From Flavobacteriales bacterium UBA4466 (GTDB taxonomy: Bacteria > Bacteroidota > Bacteroidia > Flavobacteriales_D > Crocinitomicaceae): DNA of 64,000 nt. The stretch is from contig CAJJBE010000005.1 of the NCBI GenBank assembly GCA_905182335.1, positions 279,516 through 343,515 on the forward strand, in the 5' to 3' direction. The notes under the pieces are model-generated. The model was given only the letters and a program-made list of their open reading frames with translations. It had not been told where the DNA came from and searched no databases. Below are positions 44,876 through 54,108 of this stretch, one piece after another. Positions within the stretch are counted from its first letter, which is position 1. Every line of letters starts with the position of its first letter. The position numbers and the translations under genes are program-made.

Positions 44876-45382
44876 TTAAATCTTAAAGACAAGGTTTACA
44901 CCTACACGGCTGTGATCTCTATCATTTTTAATGGCAACCCCAAAGTCAAGCGCATAAATATCAAGGGATAAAGTCATAGAATCTTCTTTAATATTCATTC
45001 TGAAAATCACTTCCTTTTTAATATCTTTTATAGTTAAGTTTCCCTTGACAAAATATGATCCTTCTTTCTTATAAATCAAAGAACTTCTAAATTTCATTTT
45101 AGGATAACTTTTTACATCAAAATAATCTTCTGCCATTAAATGTTCGTCACGAGTTTTATTGTTTGTGTTTAGTTTAGAAACATCTGCAGAACCGGAAATT
45201 ACAGATTTTGATAAGTCGCTAAGGTTTAGGTTTATTTCAGCTTTCACATTTCCTAAAGTACCTTTGGCAGACTTGCTGTAGTAGTTGAAATTAGCAACTG
45301 CTGTTGAAGAGTTTATTTCTATTTTTTGTGCAAATGAAAAGATTGATATCAGCAGAGTGATAAATAAAATAATTTTTTTCAT
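44876..45382 (-). CDS. YceI-family periplasmic protein
   Basis: This 168-aa protein has a signal peptide (about 1-19, ending SFAQ) and one YceI beta-barrel domain of the lipocalin-like type (SGSADVSKLNT, DEHLMAEDYFDVKSYPKM, LTIKDIKKEV). Such proteins bind isoprenoid or amide lipids in known structures; the ligand here is unknown. It is the first gene of yceI-pnuT (1-bp gap). A near -7 box (TACATTTA, one mismatch) lies at 45400-45407. Confidence 0.88.
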   Translation of the reverse strand: MKKIILFITLLISIFSFAQKIEINSSTAVANFNYYSKSAKGTLGNVKAEINLNLSDLSKSVISGSADVSKLNTNNKTRDEHLMAEDYFDVKSYPKMKFRSSLIYKKEGSYFVKGNLTIKDIKKEVIFRMNIKEDSMTLSLDIYALDFGVAIKNDRDHSRVGVNLVFKI

Positions 45383-45468
45383 GGTGTTATATTTTACTAT
45401 AAATGTAATTAAATATCAATACTTAATGCCTTTAATAAGGCAAGAGTCATATTAAATTTTTTAATTCA

Positions 45469-45492
45469 TATGACGAACAGGTGTTCGTCATA
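45469..45492. promoter_or_regulatory. 24-bp perfect palindrome, probable repressor operator
   Basis: TATGACGAACA (45469-45479) is followed by GG and its exact inverse TGTTCGTCATA (45482-45492). It lies in the gap between divergent yceI and the flavin-oxidase gene. It overlaps the -33 position of the promoter for the latter: TTCG at 45484-45487 is 19 bp before an exact -7 box at 45507. The form (GACGAACA..TGTTCGTC) suggests a TetR-family dimer. No such gene is in the window. Confidence 0.7.
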
Positions 45493-45506
45493 AAGTTCAT
45501 TATTGT

Positions 45507-45514
45507 TAGCTTTG
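45507..45514 (+). promoter_or_regulatory. -7 box (TAGCTTTG) for the flavin-oxidase gene
   Basis: This is an exact TAnnTTTG match, 21 bp before the ATG at 45536. The -33 counterpart (TTCG, 45484-45487, 19-bp spacing) lies within the 24-bp palindrome. Confidence 0.5.
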
Positions 45515-45535
45515 GATAATTAATTTAGTTAAAGC

Positions 45536-46120
45536 ATGCACACAGGAAATAAAGGAGAAAAACAAATTCAGATTCACCAGGGGAGTTCAGATAAGGCGAG
45601 TAGATTTTACAGTCGTCAAATGCAAGATCATTTAAATGCAAAAATGATTGATTTGATTTCAAAGCAAGAAATGGTTTTTATTGCTACTTCGGATGCAGAT
45701 GGTAATTGTGATTGTTCTCCAAGGTTTGGTAAGCAAGGTTTTGTTACCGTTATTGATAAAGGAACACTTGCATATCCAGAGTACAGAGGTAATGGTGTTT
45801 TTGCGAGTCTTGGTAATATCTTAGAAAACCCTCATATTGGTATGGTGTTTCTAGATTTTTTTAAAACTGCTGTTGGTCTTCATGTTAATGGCAAAGCAAA
45901 CAGCTATCAATTATCGAATATTCCTGAACAGTTTTCTGTTGCAATTCAAGAATTATCAAAAAGTATAGAAACTAAGATTGAGAGATGGGTTTTAATTCAG
46001 ATAGATGAGGCATATATTCATTGCTCCAAGCATGTACCTAAGCTAGAAAAAAAAGAAAAGAAAATTTTCTGGGGAACTGATAATAATAAAGAAAAATCTG
46101 TAAATTTCTTCAAAGATTAG
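45536..46120 (+). CDS. Pyridoxamine 5'-phosphate oxidase-related FMN-binding protein
   Basis: This 194-aa protein is of the split-barrel flavin-binding fold (PNPOx-related): FIATSDADGNCDCSPRFG, a GNILENPHIGMVFLDF strand pair and LHVNGKANSY. Members reduce or oxidise small molecules with FMN or F420; the substrate is not known. A strong palindromic operator over its promoter suggests it is induced on a signal such as a toxic small molecule, but no regulator gene is nearby. Confidence 0.83.
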   Translation: MHTGNKGEKQIQIHQGSSDKASRFYSRQMQDHLNAKMIDLISKQEMVFIATSDADGNCDCSPRFGKQGFVTVIDKGTLAYPEYRGNGVFASLGNILENPHIGMVFLDFFKTAVGLHVNGKANSYQLSNIPEQFSVAIQELSKSIETKIERWVLIQIDEAYIHCSKHVPKLEKKEKKIFWGTDNNKEKSVNFFKD

Positions 46121-46165
46121 GCCTGGTATTGTATACCTATCTCAATACGAAAGCGATGGTTTTTT

Positions 46166-46903
46166 TTAAGTCTTGTAGCTGGTTTTAGATCTTTTTTTCT
46201 TTTTCCAAGCAATCACTTTTACTCCTTTTGAGTATTGGGTTTTATCAGGTTCTGTTTTAATCAAGTTGCTAAACCTACGATAATTAATATCTGTTTTTTT
46301 AAGGGTAAGCTCATTTATTGGCCATTCCAAATGGTGAATTTCAAATTCATTAATGGATTTTTTGGTGTCATGAAAAAGGGCATACCTCTCAGTGAGCCAT
46401 TTATCTAGTTTTGTTTTTTCTTGAAGTTCTTTTCCAATTGTATATTCTATATCCAATTTATCATTAAACTCTGTGTTTTTCGATTGGTATTGGTTTTCTG
46501 TTCTTTTGATTTTTGAATATCTATATGGAAGTTCCGCTATTCCTTTAGCAACTTTACAAGATAAAACTTTTCCACCTTCAATACTTAAGAAGTAAACCCC
46601 CGTTTTATTATTTGATTTTACGTATGTCCTAATGTTAATTTCATGAAAATCAGAAATAGGGGGGAAATAGGGGAGGTTTTTTGGTCTAATTTTTTCCATT
46701 GTAAACGCAACAATAGAAATCCAGGGTTTACCTTCAAAAAGGTCTATTTCTAATTCTTTCGGTACAAACTTCTCTAATTCGGTTAATTCCACTTGCCAAT
46801 GAAGAAATATGGCATGATTCCACTCTTGATAAAATTTCCAACTTCGAGTTGGCATTTTCCAAGGTCTGTGATTTGTCGTATTTAGAATTTCTTGTATTGT
46901 CAT
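46166..46903 (-). CDS. DUF2071 (YqjF-like) protein
   Basis: This 245-aa protein matches DUF2071: an N-terminal WKFYQEWNHAIFLHWQVE, the KPWISIVAFTMEKIRPKNLP segment, ISDFHEINIRTYVK and GVYFLSIEGGKVLSCKVAKG. There is no signal peptide. The family has no well-defined activity in bacteria. It is separated by 73 bp from the vWA-type gene on the same strand. Confidence 0.82.
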   Translation of the reverse strand: MTIQEILNTTNHRPWKMPTRSWKFYQEWNHAIFLHWQVELTELEKFVPKELEIDLFEGKPWISIVAFTMEKIRPKNLPYFPPISDFHEINIRTYVKSNNKTGVYFLSIEGGKVLSCKVAKGIAELPYRYSKIKRTENQYQSKNTEFNDKLDIEYTIGKELQEKTKLDKWLTERYALFHDTKKSINEFEIHHLEWPINELTLKKTDINYRRFSNLIKTEPDKTQYSKGVKVIAWKKKKRSKTSYKT

Positions 46904-46976
46904 GAGTTAGTTACAGTGTTTTGTATATGAACAGTTGCGGATTTAGCTCATTTACTCACTTGTCGAATAAAACTAC

Positions 46977-48092
46977 TTAATTTATTTTATAAAACTTTCC
47001 TTTCGATAGCATAACTCTTATTCCGGCAATCTTAAATTTAGTTCCATCTTTCATTGAAGCTAGATTCTTAAGATCTTCTTCCATCGTATGGACTGTTCCG
47101 CCTGTAGCTCTTGCAATGTCTAGATATTTCATATTGAAACTAGCATTTACACCACAAACGATAACTCTAATGGGAATCTTTTTTGATTTTAGATAATCTA
47201 AGAGATACATGTCACAAGGATCCTCCCAATTGTCTGCAATCATAATTACCTTTCCCTTATCTTCTGGGAATTCATCGATTGCTCTACAAACAGCTTCTAG
47301 ATTGTTCTCATAATGATTCCCATTTTTCATAGCTTCAATTGCGACCTTCATAACCTCTTTATAGTTGCTAGAACTAACACTCCACATTCCCGTTGTATCC
47401 TTAACCTTAACCTGAGAGGTGCTTCTTTCATCATCATCATTAAAGAATACAATGCTCTTCATTGATCGTAGCTTTTGATTTGCTTTAATCCAAAGAAGGA
47501 GCTGTGCAGTATATGGAGACATACTACCTGTAACATCGCATACAACTAGCATATCTTTCCAGTCCTCGTTTCTCTGAAAAACTTTTAATATGCTTGAGTC
47601 TTCGGGTTGAATATTTCCTGAAACGATGTCTTCAATTAATCTACTTTCATCGTAATTACTTGGCATAGGCCTATAGTATATTACAAACCCATGAAAATAA
47701 TTATGTATACCCCCTGTTTTTTGGACACCTGTCTGTTTTACAAGCCGCCATGAAATAACCTGACGATTAAATACTGAAGGTAAGGCGCCGAATAACTCAA
47801 TTAATCTGCGTTTATTTAATTCTGTAAAATCGTTGCCTTTTGGGTAGTCTGTATATACAAGATCAACAGCTATAATAGTTTCTTTTTTTAGTAATTCAGC
47901 CGCTGCTTCATTCTTTATTCGCCAACTACCTGAAGACATATATAGCTTTTGTGTTTTAAAGCCATTATCTAGTGGTTTGTACTTATCAATTTCTAAAGTG
48001 TCCTTGATGCGAACATGAAGTCTTGCGTTTACTTGTGATAGTGTCGGAAGACTAAAGGTGAGGACAGTAAATAATAAAAGGAGATTTTTCAT
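46977..48092 (-). CDS. Secreted von Willebrand A-like protein
   Basis: This 371-aa protein has a signal peptide (about 1-19, ending TLSQ) and a vWA-like domain from about residue 180. It contains a MIDAS-like DVTGSMS (DxTxS), the segment FFNDDDER, GKVIMIADNWED, and a closing ATGGTVH. Such domains bind a divalent ion and often mediate protein-protein contact in the envelope; no partner is seen here. A 102-bp piece of a paralogue survives at 41122-41223. Confidence 0.8.
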   Translation of the reverse strand: MKNLLLLFTVLTFSLPTLSQVNARLHVRIKDTLEIDKYKPLDNGFKTQKLYMSSGSWRIKNEAAAELLKKETIIAVDLVYTDYPKGNDFTELNKRRLIELFGALPSVFNRQVISWRLVKQTGVQKTGGIHNYFHGFVIYYRPMPSNYDESRLIEDIVSGNIQPEDSSILKVFQRNEDWKDMLVVCDVTGSMSPYTAQLLLWIKANQKLRSMKSIVFFNDDDERSTSQVKVKDTTGMWSVSSSNYKEVMKVAIEAMKNGNHYENNLEAVCRAIDEFPEDKGKVIMIADNWEDPCDMYLLDYLKSKKIPIRVIVCGVNASFNMKYLDIARATGGTVHTMEEDLKNLASMKDGTKFKIAGIRVMLSKGKFYKIN

Positions 48093-48169
48093 AGTATGAG
48101 AATTAAAGTGTTACACTTATAAGTCAATACATCAAAAAAGTAAGACGGATTACAGTTTGATTTTTATAA

Positions 48170-48177
48170 TAGCTTTG
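48170..48177 (+). promoter_or_regulatory. -7 box (TAGCTTTG) for the CAP-domain gene
   Basis: This is an exact TAnnTTTG match, 14 bp before ATG 48192. It overlaps the alternative GTG start at 48177 and so argues against it. Confidence 0.48.
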
Positions 48178-48191
48178 TGTTAAAACTCAAT

Positions 48192-49337
48192 ATGATCAAA
48201 ATAATTTCTTTGTTGGCAATCTTGTTTTGTACTATATCTGCACAAGCATATTCCTTAAAAAACATTCGAGATACCATCTATCAGGAGGCTGAATTGATTC
48301 ACCTTAGTCGGGATTTAAAGAAAGATACTGTAATGATGTTAGAGCTTATGGCGTCGTATCATTTTCATCAGCTTATCAATAAATATCGAACATCTAAAAG
48401 AAAGAAGACAATTTATTGGGATTTTAAACTTTGGTTAGCTGCTCGAAACCATAGTGTTTTTATGCTCCATAATCCAAGTGAATTTAGTCATCGTGAATCG
48501 AGATCAAAACCATATTTTACTGGAAAATCTCCAGGAAATAGAATTGATTATGTGATCCACCAAACAATGAAGCAAGAAGATTTCACTGGCTATGCTGAGA
48601 ACATAGCTGTTGCTGGAGTAGGAGGCATTGGAGGACCTGATTTAAATGGATTTAAAGATGTGTCAATGCAAGATTTGATTGTAATGGCAAAAGACGCTGC
48701 TGAAGATATGTTTGACTTGTGGAAACATTCTCCCGGTCATAATGAAAACATGTTGCGCAGGGATCATTTGGCACATGGCACGAGTATCGTTTTTGGGAAA
48801 ATTTCTAAATATGCTACAAGTGTATTTATAATCAAAAAAAAATATTATTCACCAGACACAATTAGCGTTGATTTCCTTGGGGAAAACGCTGACCAATTCC
48901 CTAATTTATATAAAGAAAATGGTCAAGAATATAAAAATTACCCTAGAGATATGGACAGGGTAAAATTTAAATTATTCAGTAGCTTAGCCGAACAATTCAG
49001 AACACTTCAGGTAGAGCCCGAAAAAACACTCTACGAGTTAGTGAAATACGAAGATACTCATCCCGAGGACCAGCTGCCGATCAAGAAGCGATTCATAAAG
49101 GCCAACTCAATATTCTCTGGATTCCGATTGATCGGGCGCAAATTAAATACATTGGAAGATTCACGTTTGTTTAGTTTTGAAGACTTCTATTCCCTAGCTG
49201 GTATTGAGTATATAAAAGAATTCATTCTAAAAAATAGTGCGCTCGTTACGTCTTCAAAAAGCTGGGGAGGTGTCGTTGATGTGTCTTCCAAAGGTAATCA
49301 ATTTGAGGTGGTTATTCGTGTTTTTTTACTTAATTAA
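48192..49337 (+). CDS. CAP-domain (SCP/PR-1-like) exported protein
   Basis: This 381-aa exported protein has a signal peptide (MIKIISLLAILFCTISAQA) and one CAP domain: LAARNHSVFMLHNPSEFSHR, GYAENIAVAGVG and LWKHSPGHNENMLRRDHLAHG (CAP signature GHNENML). A C-terminal domain of unknown fold (about 250-381) follows. CAP proteins have varied roles, some binding lipids or metals. Start 48192 is chosen because the signal peptide begins there and the -7 box covers the GTG alternative. The next 191 bp hold nothing recognisable. Confidence 0.85.
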   Translation: MIKIISLLAILFCTISAQAYSLKNIRDTIYQEAELIHLSRDLKKDTVMMLELMASYHFHQLINKYRTSKRKKTIYWDFKLWLAARNHSVFMLHNPSEFSHRESRSKPYFTGKSPGNRIDYVIHQTMKQEDFTGYAENIAVAGVGGIGGPDLNGFKDVSMQDLIVMAKDAAEDMFDLWKHSPGHNENMLRRDHLAHGTSIVFGKISKYATSVFIIKKKYYSPDTISVDFLGENADQFPNLYKENGQEYKNYPRDMDRVKFKLFSSLAEQFRTLQVEPEKTLYELVKYEDTHPEDQLPIKKRFIKANSIFSGFRLIGRKLNTLEDSRLFSFEDFYSLAGIEYIKEFILKNSALVTSSKSWGGVVDVSSKGNQFEVVIRVFLLN

Positions 49338-49528
49338 GTAGTCTAAACAAGAGGCTTGCTAACTGTTTAAAAAAGGAGACCTTAGTTCTTAGGTTATGGA
49401 TGTAAACTTTTAATATATAATGTTTTATAATGTCATCTATAAACAAGGAAATTAGATGAATTAAAATAGTTGAGAGCTGCTCCAATATTTCTTATATTTA
49501 GAAAAAATATAACATATCATTATTCCAT

Positions 49529-52315
49529 ATGAGAATTCTTATTTTACAATTGATTTGCTTATTGGTGCTTTGTGTTAATTTGATAGCTAATGCTCAATCT
49601 CAAATTTCGGGAACGCTTCTAGATGATTACACAAGCGCTCCTATTGAGGGTGCGAAAATAAAGGTGAAAGGAATTAATAGCGGTGCTTTTACAGATGAGA
49701 ATGGGGTCTTTTCAATTTCATTGAATACCGATTTTCCAGTAGTGCTTATAAGCTCATCTCTTGGTTATTTAGACTTGGAAACGGTAGTTACAAATCCAGC
49801 TGATACACTTTCACTTAGATTGAAGACTAATAGTACATTAGATCTTAGAGCAGTTAACGTAAGAGTTTTTGCAAGTGATCGAGAAAAAGAATCTGCACTT
49901 TCAATAGAAACGATGTCTCTTTCAGAAATTCAAGAAACGCCTTCAACTGATTTTTATGAAGGGCTAAGCCACATGAAAGGCGTTGATTTAACATCGGCAA
50001 GTTTAGGATTTAAAGTTATAAATACCAGAGGGTTTAATAGTACTTCTCCTGTAAGAACATTACAGATTATAGATGGCGTTGACAATGCATCTCCAGGATT
50101 AAATTTTGCTTTAGGAAACTTTTTAGGAGCTTCAGAACTAGATTTGATAAAGGTTGAAGTTGTTTCTGGTGCAAGTTCTGCGTTTTATGGTCCAAATGCA
50201 TTTAACGGCGTTATCAGTATGTACACAAAAAGTCCATTTAAATTTGAGGGGTTTAGTGCTTCCGTGAAAGGAGGAGAAAGATTTTTAAATGAATATGCTG
50301 TTCGTTATGCTAAAGCGTTTCAGAATAGTGAAGGCAAAGATAAGTTCGCCTATAAGCTCAATTTTTCATACCTATCTGCCGATGATTGGGTTGCTGATAA
50401 TGCTAATTCTGTAGAGGGTCTAGACACTGATAGAAATAACCTTGGAGGCTATGATGCAGTCAATAGATATGGAGACGAAAACTTATCTCCAACGATTAAT
50501 AATGCTTTAGATATAAATTCTAGGATACAGTCTCCTGGATTGGGGCGCTGGCATCGTACGGGCTACTGGGAAAAAGATATTGTAGATTACGACACAAAAA
50601 ATTTAAAGGCATCAGCTGCTTTTCATTATCTATTTACTGAGGATATCGAGCTTATCTACGCTTCTAATTTAGGCACAGGAACAACTGTTTATCAGGGGGA
50701 TAACAGATTTAGTTTAAAGGACATTGTATTTTTTCAAAATCGATTAGAACTTAGAAAAAAAGATGATTTTTTTATCCGTGCTTACGCAACAAATGAAGAT
50801 GCGGGTAATTCATATGACGCTGTATTGACTGCCTTTTTAATGCAAGATGCAGCGTCTATTGATTCTGACTGGGATAAACGTTATAGAGATTATTGGACAG
50901 AACAGGTTGTAGATCAAGTACGTGCTTTAGATCCTAATGTAGATTGGGTACCACAGCTTGGTACAACATTTGATATTGGAGCAGTTGATTCCGTTGTCGC
51001 TGCTAATCCTGACTTAATATCAGCCTGGCATGATGAGGCTGAAGCATTTGCAAATGAAGGATTTATAGATTACGACGGTGGACAGGATTATTTTGAACCA
51101 GGTACCGCCCGTTTTGATTCTTTGCTTACAGAGATTACAAGTAAGACTTCTTTCTTAGAAGGTGGCTCTAGAATTCAAGATAAATCTGCACTTTATCATG
51201 TTCACGCCGAAAAGATATTTGATTTTTCTTTTGCCAAGTTTACTTTAGGCGCAAACGGACGAATATACACACCTAAATCTGAAGGTGCTTTGTTTAGCGA
51301 TACAGGAGATGTCAGAATTATTAACAGAGAATTTGGAGTTTATACGGGAATTGAAAAACGTTTTTTAGATGGAAAACTGATTTTTAAAGCTACAATGCGT
51401 CTTGATAAGAATCAAAATTTTGATTATTTACCCTCTCCTGCTGCATCACTTATTTGGCAGCCTAACAAAAAACATACACTCAGAACTACCGTGACTTCAG
51501 CTATAAGAAACCCAACCCTATTAAATCAGTATATGTATTATAATGTAGGTCGAGCAAAGCTTGTGGGAAACATCAGTGGCTATGATTCATTGGTTACCAT
51601 TGAATCTTTAATTAGTTACTTCAATACACAAAACCCAGATGCTCTGTCCTACTTTAGTTTAGACCCAATTGCCCCCGAAAAAGTAAGATCTATTGAATTT
51701 GGATATAGAGGAGTGCTATTAGATAACCTTTATTTGGATATGAATTATTATTTCAATTCGTATACCAATTTTATAGGTTATATAACAGGTGCTGACACTA
51801 AATTCATACAGACCGGTCTTGTTATTAGTGATGTGTACCGTATAGCAACAAATTCAAAAGAAACGATCACTACCCAGGGAGCAACCATTGGATTAAACTA
51901 TTATCTAGGTGATCATTATGCAATTAACGGAAATTATTCATGGAATGTTCTGAATAAGGAGTCTAGTGATCCTATTATTCCATCTTACAATACTCCAGAG
52001 CATAAGTTTAATATTGGGTTTAGAGGTAGAGATTTTAGCATTAAGAGAATGAAAGGTTTTGGCTTTAATGTGAATTATAAATGGATAGAAGGTTTTGTTT
52101 ATGAGGGCTCACCTCAGTTTACTGGTAGCGTTCCTTCTTATGGATTACTTGATGCTCAGATTAACAAGAAGATTGAAAAAGCGAACCTTACTGTCAAGGT
52201 TGGAGCATCTAATTTACTTAACAATAAAGTATTGCAAGTATATGGAGGTCCATTTATTGGAAGAATGATTTATACCTCTTTATCTTTTAACTGGAAAGAT
52301 AAAAGAGCTAAATAG
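49529..52315 (+). CDS. TonB-dependent receptor with carboxypeptidase-like domain
   Basis: This 928-aa outer-membrane receptor has a signal peptide (about 1-22, ending ANAQ), a carboxypeptidase D regulatory-like domain (SGTLLDDYTSAPIEGAKIKV ... TDENGVFSI), a plug (INTRGFNSTSPVRTLQIIDG and VVSGASSAFYGPNAFNGVI) and a barrel ending YTSLSFNWKDKRAK. A T9SS-secreted hydrolase gene follows after 51 bp, so the pair may feed on one substrate. No SusD-type lipoprotein is present. Substrate unknown. Confidence 0.88.
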   Translation: MRILILQLICLLVLCVNLIANAQSQISGTLLDDYTSAPIEGAKIKVKGINSGAFTDENGVFSISLNTDFPVVLISSSLGYLDLETVVTNPADTLSLRLKTNSTLDLRAVNVRVFASDREKESALSIETMSLSEIQETPSTDFYEGLSHMKGVDLTSASLGFKVINTRGFNSTSPVRTLQIIDGVDNASPGLNFALGNFLGASELDLIKVEVVSGASSAFYGPNAFNGVISMYTKSPFKFEGFSASVKGGERFLNEYAVRYAKAFQNSEGKDKFAYKLNFSYLSADDWVADNANSVEGLDTDRNNLGGYDAVNRYGDENLSPTINNALDINSRIQSPGLGRWHRTGYWEKDIVDYDTKNLKASAAFHYLFTEDIELIYASNLGTGTTVYQGDNRFSLKDIVFFQNRLELRKKDDFFIRAYATNEDAGNSYDAVLTAFLMQDAASIDSDWDKRYRDYWTEQVVDQVRALDPNVDWVPQLGTTFDIGAVDSVVAANPDLISAWHDEAEAFANEGFIDYDGGQDYFEPGTARFDSLLTEITSKTSFLEGGSRIQDKSALYHVHAEKIFDFSFAKFTLGANGRIYTPKSEGALFSDTGDVRIINREFGVYTGIEKRFLDGKLIFKATMRLDKNQNFDYLPSPAASLIWQPNKKHTLRTTVTSAIRNPTLLNQYMYYNVGRAKLVGNISGYDSLVTIESLISYFNTQNPDALSYFSLDPIAPEKVRSIEFGYRGVLLDNLYLDMNYYFNSYTNFIGYITGADTKFIQTGLVISDVYRIATNSKETITTQGATIGLNYYLGDHYAINGNYSWNVLNKESSDPIIPSYNTPEHKFNIGFRGRDFSIKRMKGFGFNVNYKWIEGFVYEGSPQFTGSVPSYGLLDAQINKKIEKANLTVKVGASNLLNNKVLQVYGGPFIGRMIYTSLSFNWKDKRAK

Positions 52316-52366
52316 GCTAGGTTTAGCTAATTATTGTCTATCTTTCACCAACTAAAAACTTATAAC

Positions 52367-53974
52367 ATGAAAAAAATAATTTTACCTTTTTTAAGCTGTA
52401 TAGCTATTCTTGGAAGCTCATACGCCCAAAGATACGTTGACGAAGTCTTTACCAATTTCACCGTGGACAACAATATTCAGTACGGCGTGAACTATACTGT
52501 AGTAGCCGCAAGTCTAGGTATTCCTTCTGTTCCAACAGGAACAGATCTTAATCAAGATGGAACACCAGATATTCCGGCATTAGTATTTGATTTATACCAG
52601 CCAGATGGAGATACGGAAACGGAAAGACCTTTAGTTATTGTTCTACATACAGGAACTTTTGCGCCAATAATTGCAAACGGAAACCCAACTGGTATGCGTC
52701 AAGATGCAGCAACTACTGCTATTTGCGAAAGTTACGCGAAACGTGGCTATGTTGTAGCTAACTTGGAATATAGATTAGGATGGAACCCTGGTGCTGCAAC
52801 TCAAGCATTGAAAGGAGCTAGTTTAATGAAAGCTGTTTACCGTGCAATTCAAGATACTAAAAGTGCGGTTCGTTTTTTCAGAGAAGACTATGAAAATGGT
52901 AATACTTATGGTATTGATACATCAAGAATTATTCTTTCTGGACAAGGTTCTGGCGGTTGGGTCGCTTTGGGTTATGCAACTGTTGATAAATATGAAGAGA
53001 TTACACTTTCTAAATTTTTAGATGTTGATGCTGTAACAGGAGTCGTAACTGCTCTTATAGATACTACTGAGATTGGAGATTGGGACGGATACGGAGGATC
53101 AATGAATATGGAAAACAATCCTGGTTATTCTAATGAAGTACACATGGTATGTAGTATGGGTGGTGGAATTGGAGATTTAAGCTGGTTAGAAGCTGGTGAG
53201 ATTCCAATGTGTGCTGTTCATTGTCCAACTGACCCTGTTGCCATATATACTACGGGTAATGTTTCTGTTGCTTCTGCAGGTTTAATTACAACAGATATTA
53301 GTGGTTCTTATGATGTAATGGCAAAAGCAAATATGCTAGGAAACAATGATGTATTAGCACCCGTAAATGCTGGTAGTGACGTGTATACCCTAGCCGCTCA
53401 AGCAGCATCAGCATCTGCAGAGGGAATGATGGATTTTGAGGGGAATACAGTAGGAACACCTGTTGATAACGTATTTCCATATGTGACAGGGACTGCGAGT
53501 GATGCATCTCCATGGGATCTTTGGGATGAGCAATTCGTTGAACAAGTTTCACTTGCACAGGGAAATGCTGCTGGTTATGGATTAGCTATTAGTGCGAATG
53601 CATTACTTACAAATCCAGATATGGGACCGGCCAAGTCTGCTGCATACGTTGATTCTACATTAGGTTATTTCTGTAGAAGAATAGTTAGAGCTACGAATCT
53701 TGATGGCTTAAGTAGTCTTGAAGAGTTTACTGTTTTAAATCCGCTATTAGAAGTATATCCAAACCCAGCATCAGATGTCTTGGTTTTTAGAGCTAAAGAG
53801 GGAATTATTGAATCTATTGAAATTCATTCTACTCTTGGAGAGAAAGTTCTTTCTGAATTGAATGTTTCTTCTAATATGATTTCTTTTTCTGATTTGAATT
53901 TAAAGGCTGGTATCTATTTCTGCTCTGTAGAAATTGACGGTCAGATGCTTACTAAAAAAGTAATCATTAAATAA
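52367..53974 (+). CDS. T9SS-secreted alpha/beta-hydrolase-like protein
   Basis: This 535-aa protein has a signal peptide (MKKIILPFLSCIAILGSSYA), an esterase-like alpha/beta-hydrolase domain (LVFDLYQPDGD, VIVLHTGTF, VVANLEYRLGW, ILSGQGSGGW) and a C-terminal T9SS type A sorting domain (PLLEVYPNPASDVLVF ... GIYFCSVEIDGQMLTKKVIIK). In similar esterases the nucleophile sits in GxSxGG. Here residues 192-197 read GQGSGG, so the nucleophile position is Gly and the Ser is one later. It may be inactive, or use Ser195. It sits 51 bp after a TonB receptor gene. The upstream in-frame TTG at 52334 is rejected. Confidence 0.85.
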   Translation: MKKIILPFLSCIAILGSSYAQRYVDEVFTNFTVDNNIQYGVNYTVVAASLGIPSVPTGTDLNQDGTPDIPALVFDLYQPDGDTETERPLVIVLHTGTFAPIIANGNPTGMRQDAATTAICESYAKRGYVVANLEYRLGWNPGAATQALKGASLMKAVYRAIQDTKSAVRFFREDYENGNTYGIDTSRIILSGQGSGGWVALGYATVDKYEEITLSKFLDVDAVTGVVTALIDTTEIGDWDGYGGSMNMENNPGYSNEVHMVCSMGGGIGDLSWLEAGEIPMCAVHCPTDPVAIYTTGNVSVASAGLITTDISGSYDVMAKANMLGNNDVLAPVNAGSDVYTLAAQAASASAEGMMDFEGNTVGTPVDNVFPYVTGTASDASPWDLWDEQFVEQVSLAQGNAAGYGLAISANALLTNPDMGPAKSAAYVDSTLGYFCRRIVRATNLDGLSSLEEFTVLNPLLEVYPNPASDVLVFRAKEGIIESIEIHSTLGEKVLSELNVSSNMISFSDLNLKAGIYFCSVEIDGQMLTKKVIIK

Positions 53975-53996
53975 GTTAATTATTTGATATAAAAAG

Positions 53997-54024
53997 AAAG
54001 CGCTCCATCTGGAGCGCTTTTTTT
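53997..54024 (+). terminator. Rho-independent terminator after the T9SS hydrolase gene
   Basis: A 10-bp stem (AAAGCGCTCC with GGAGCGCTTT) and tetraloop ATCT are followed by T residues. It begins 22 bp after the stop at 53974. Confidence 0.9.
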
Positions 54025-54108
54025 ATATACTTACATTCAAGTTTGTTTTTAGTTGCGATATTTAATATCGAACGTAGCTATCTATAATAGAATATAAGCT
54101 TTTGCACT

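Noticed and set aside
48177..48191. GTG start for the CAP-domain protein
   Set aside because: The GTG overlaps the -7 box at 48170-48177, and the signal peptide begins cleanly at ATG 48192.
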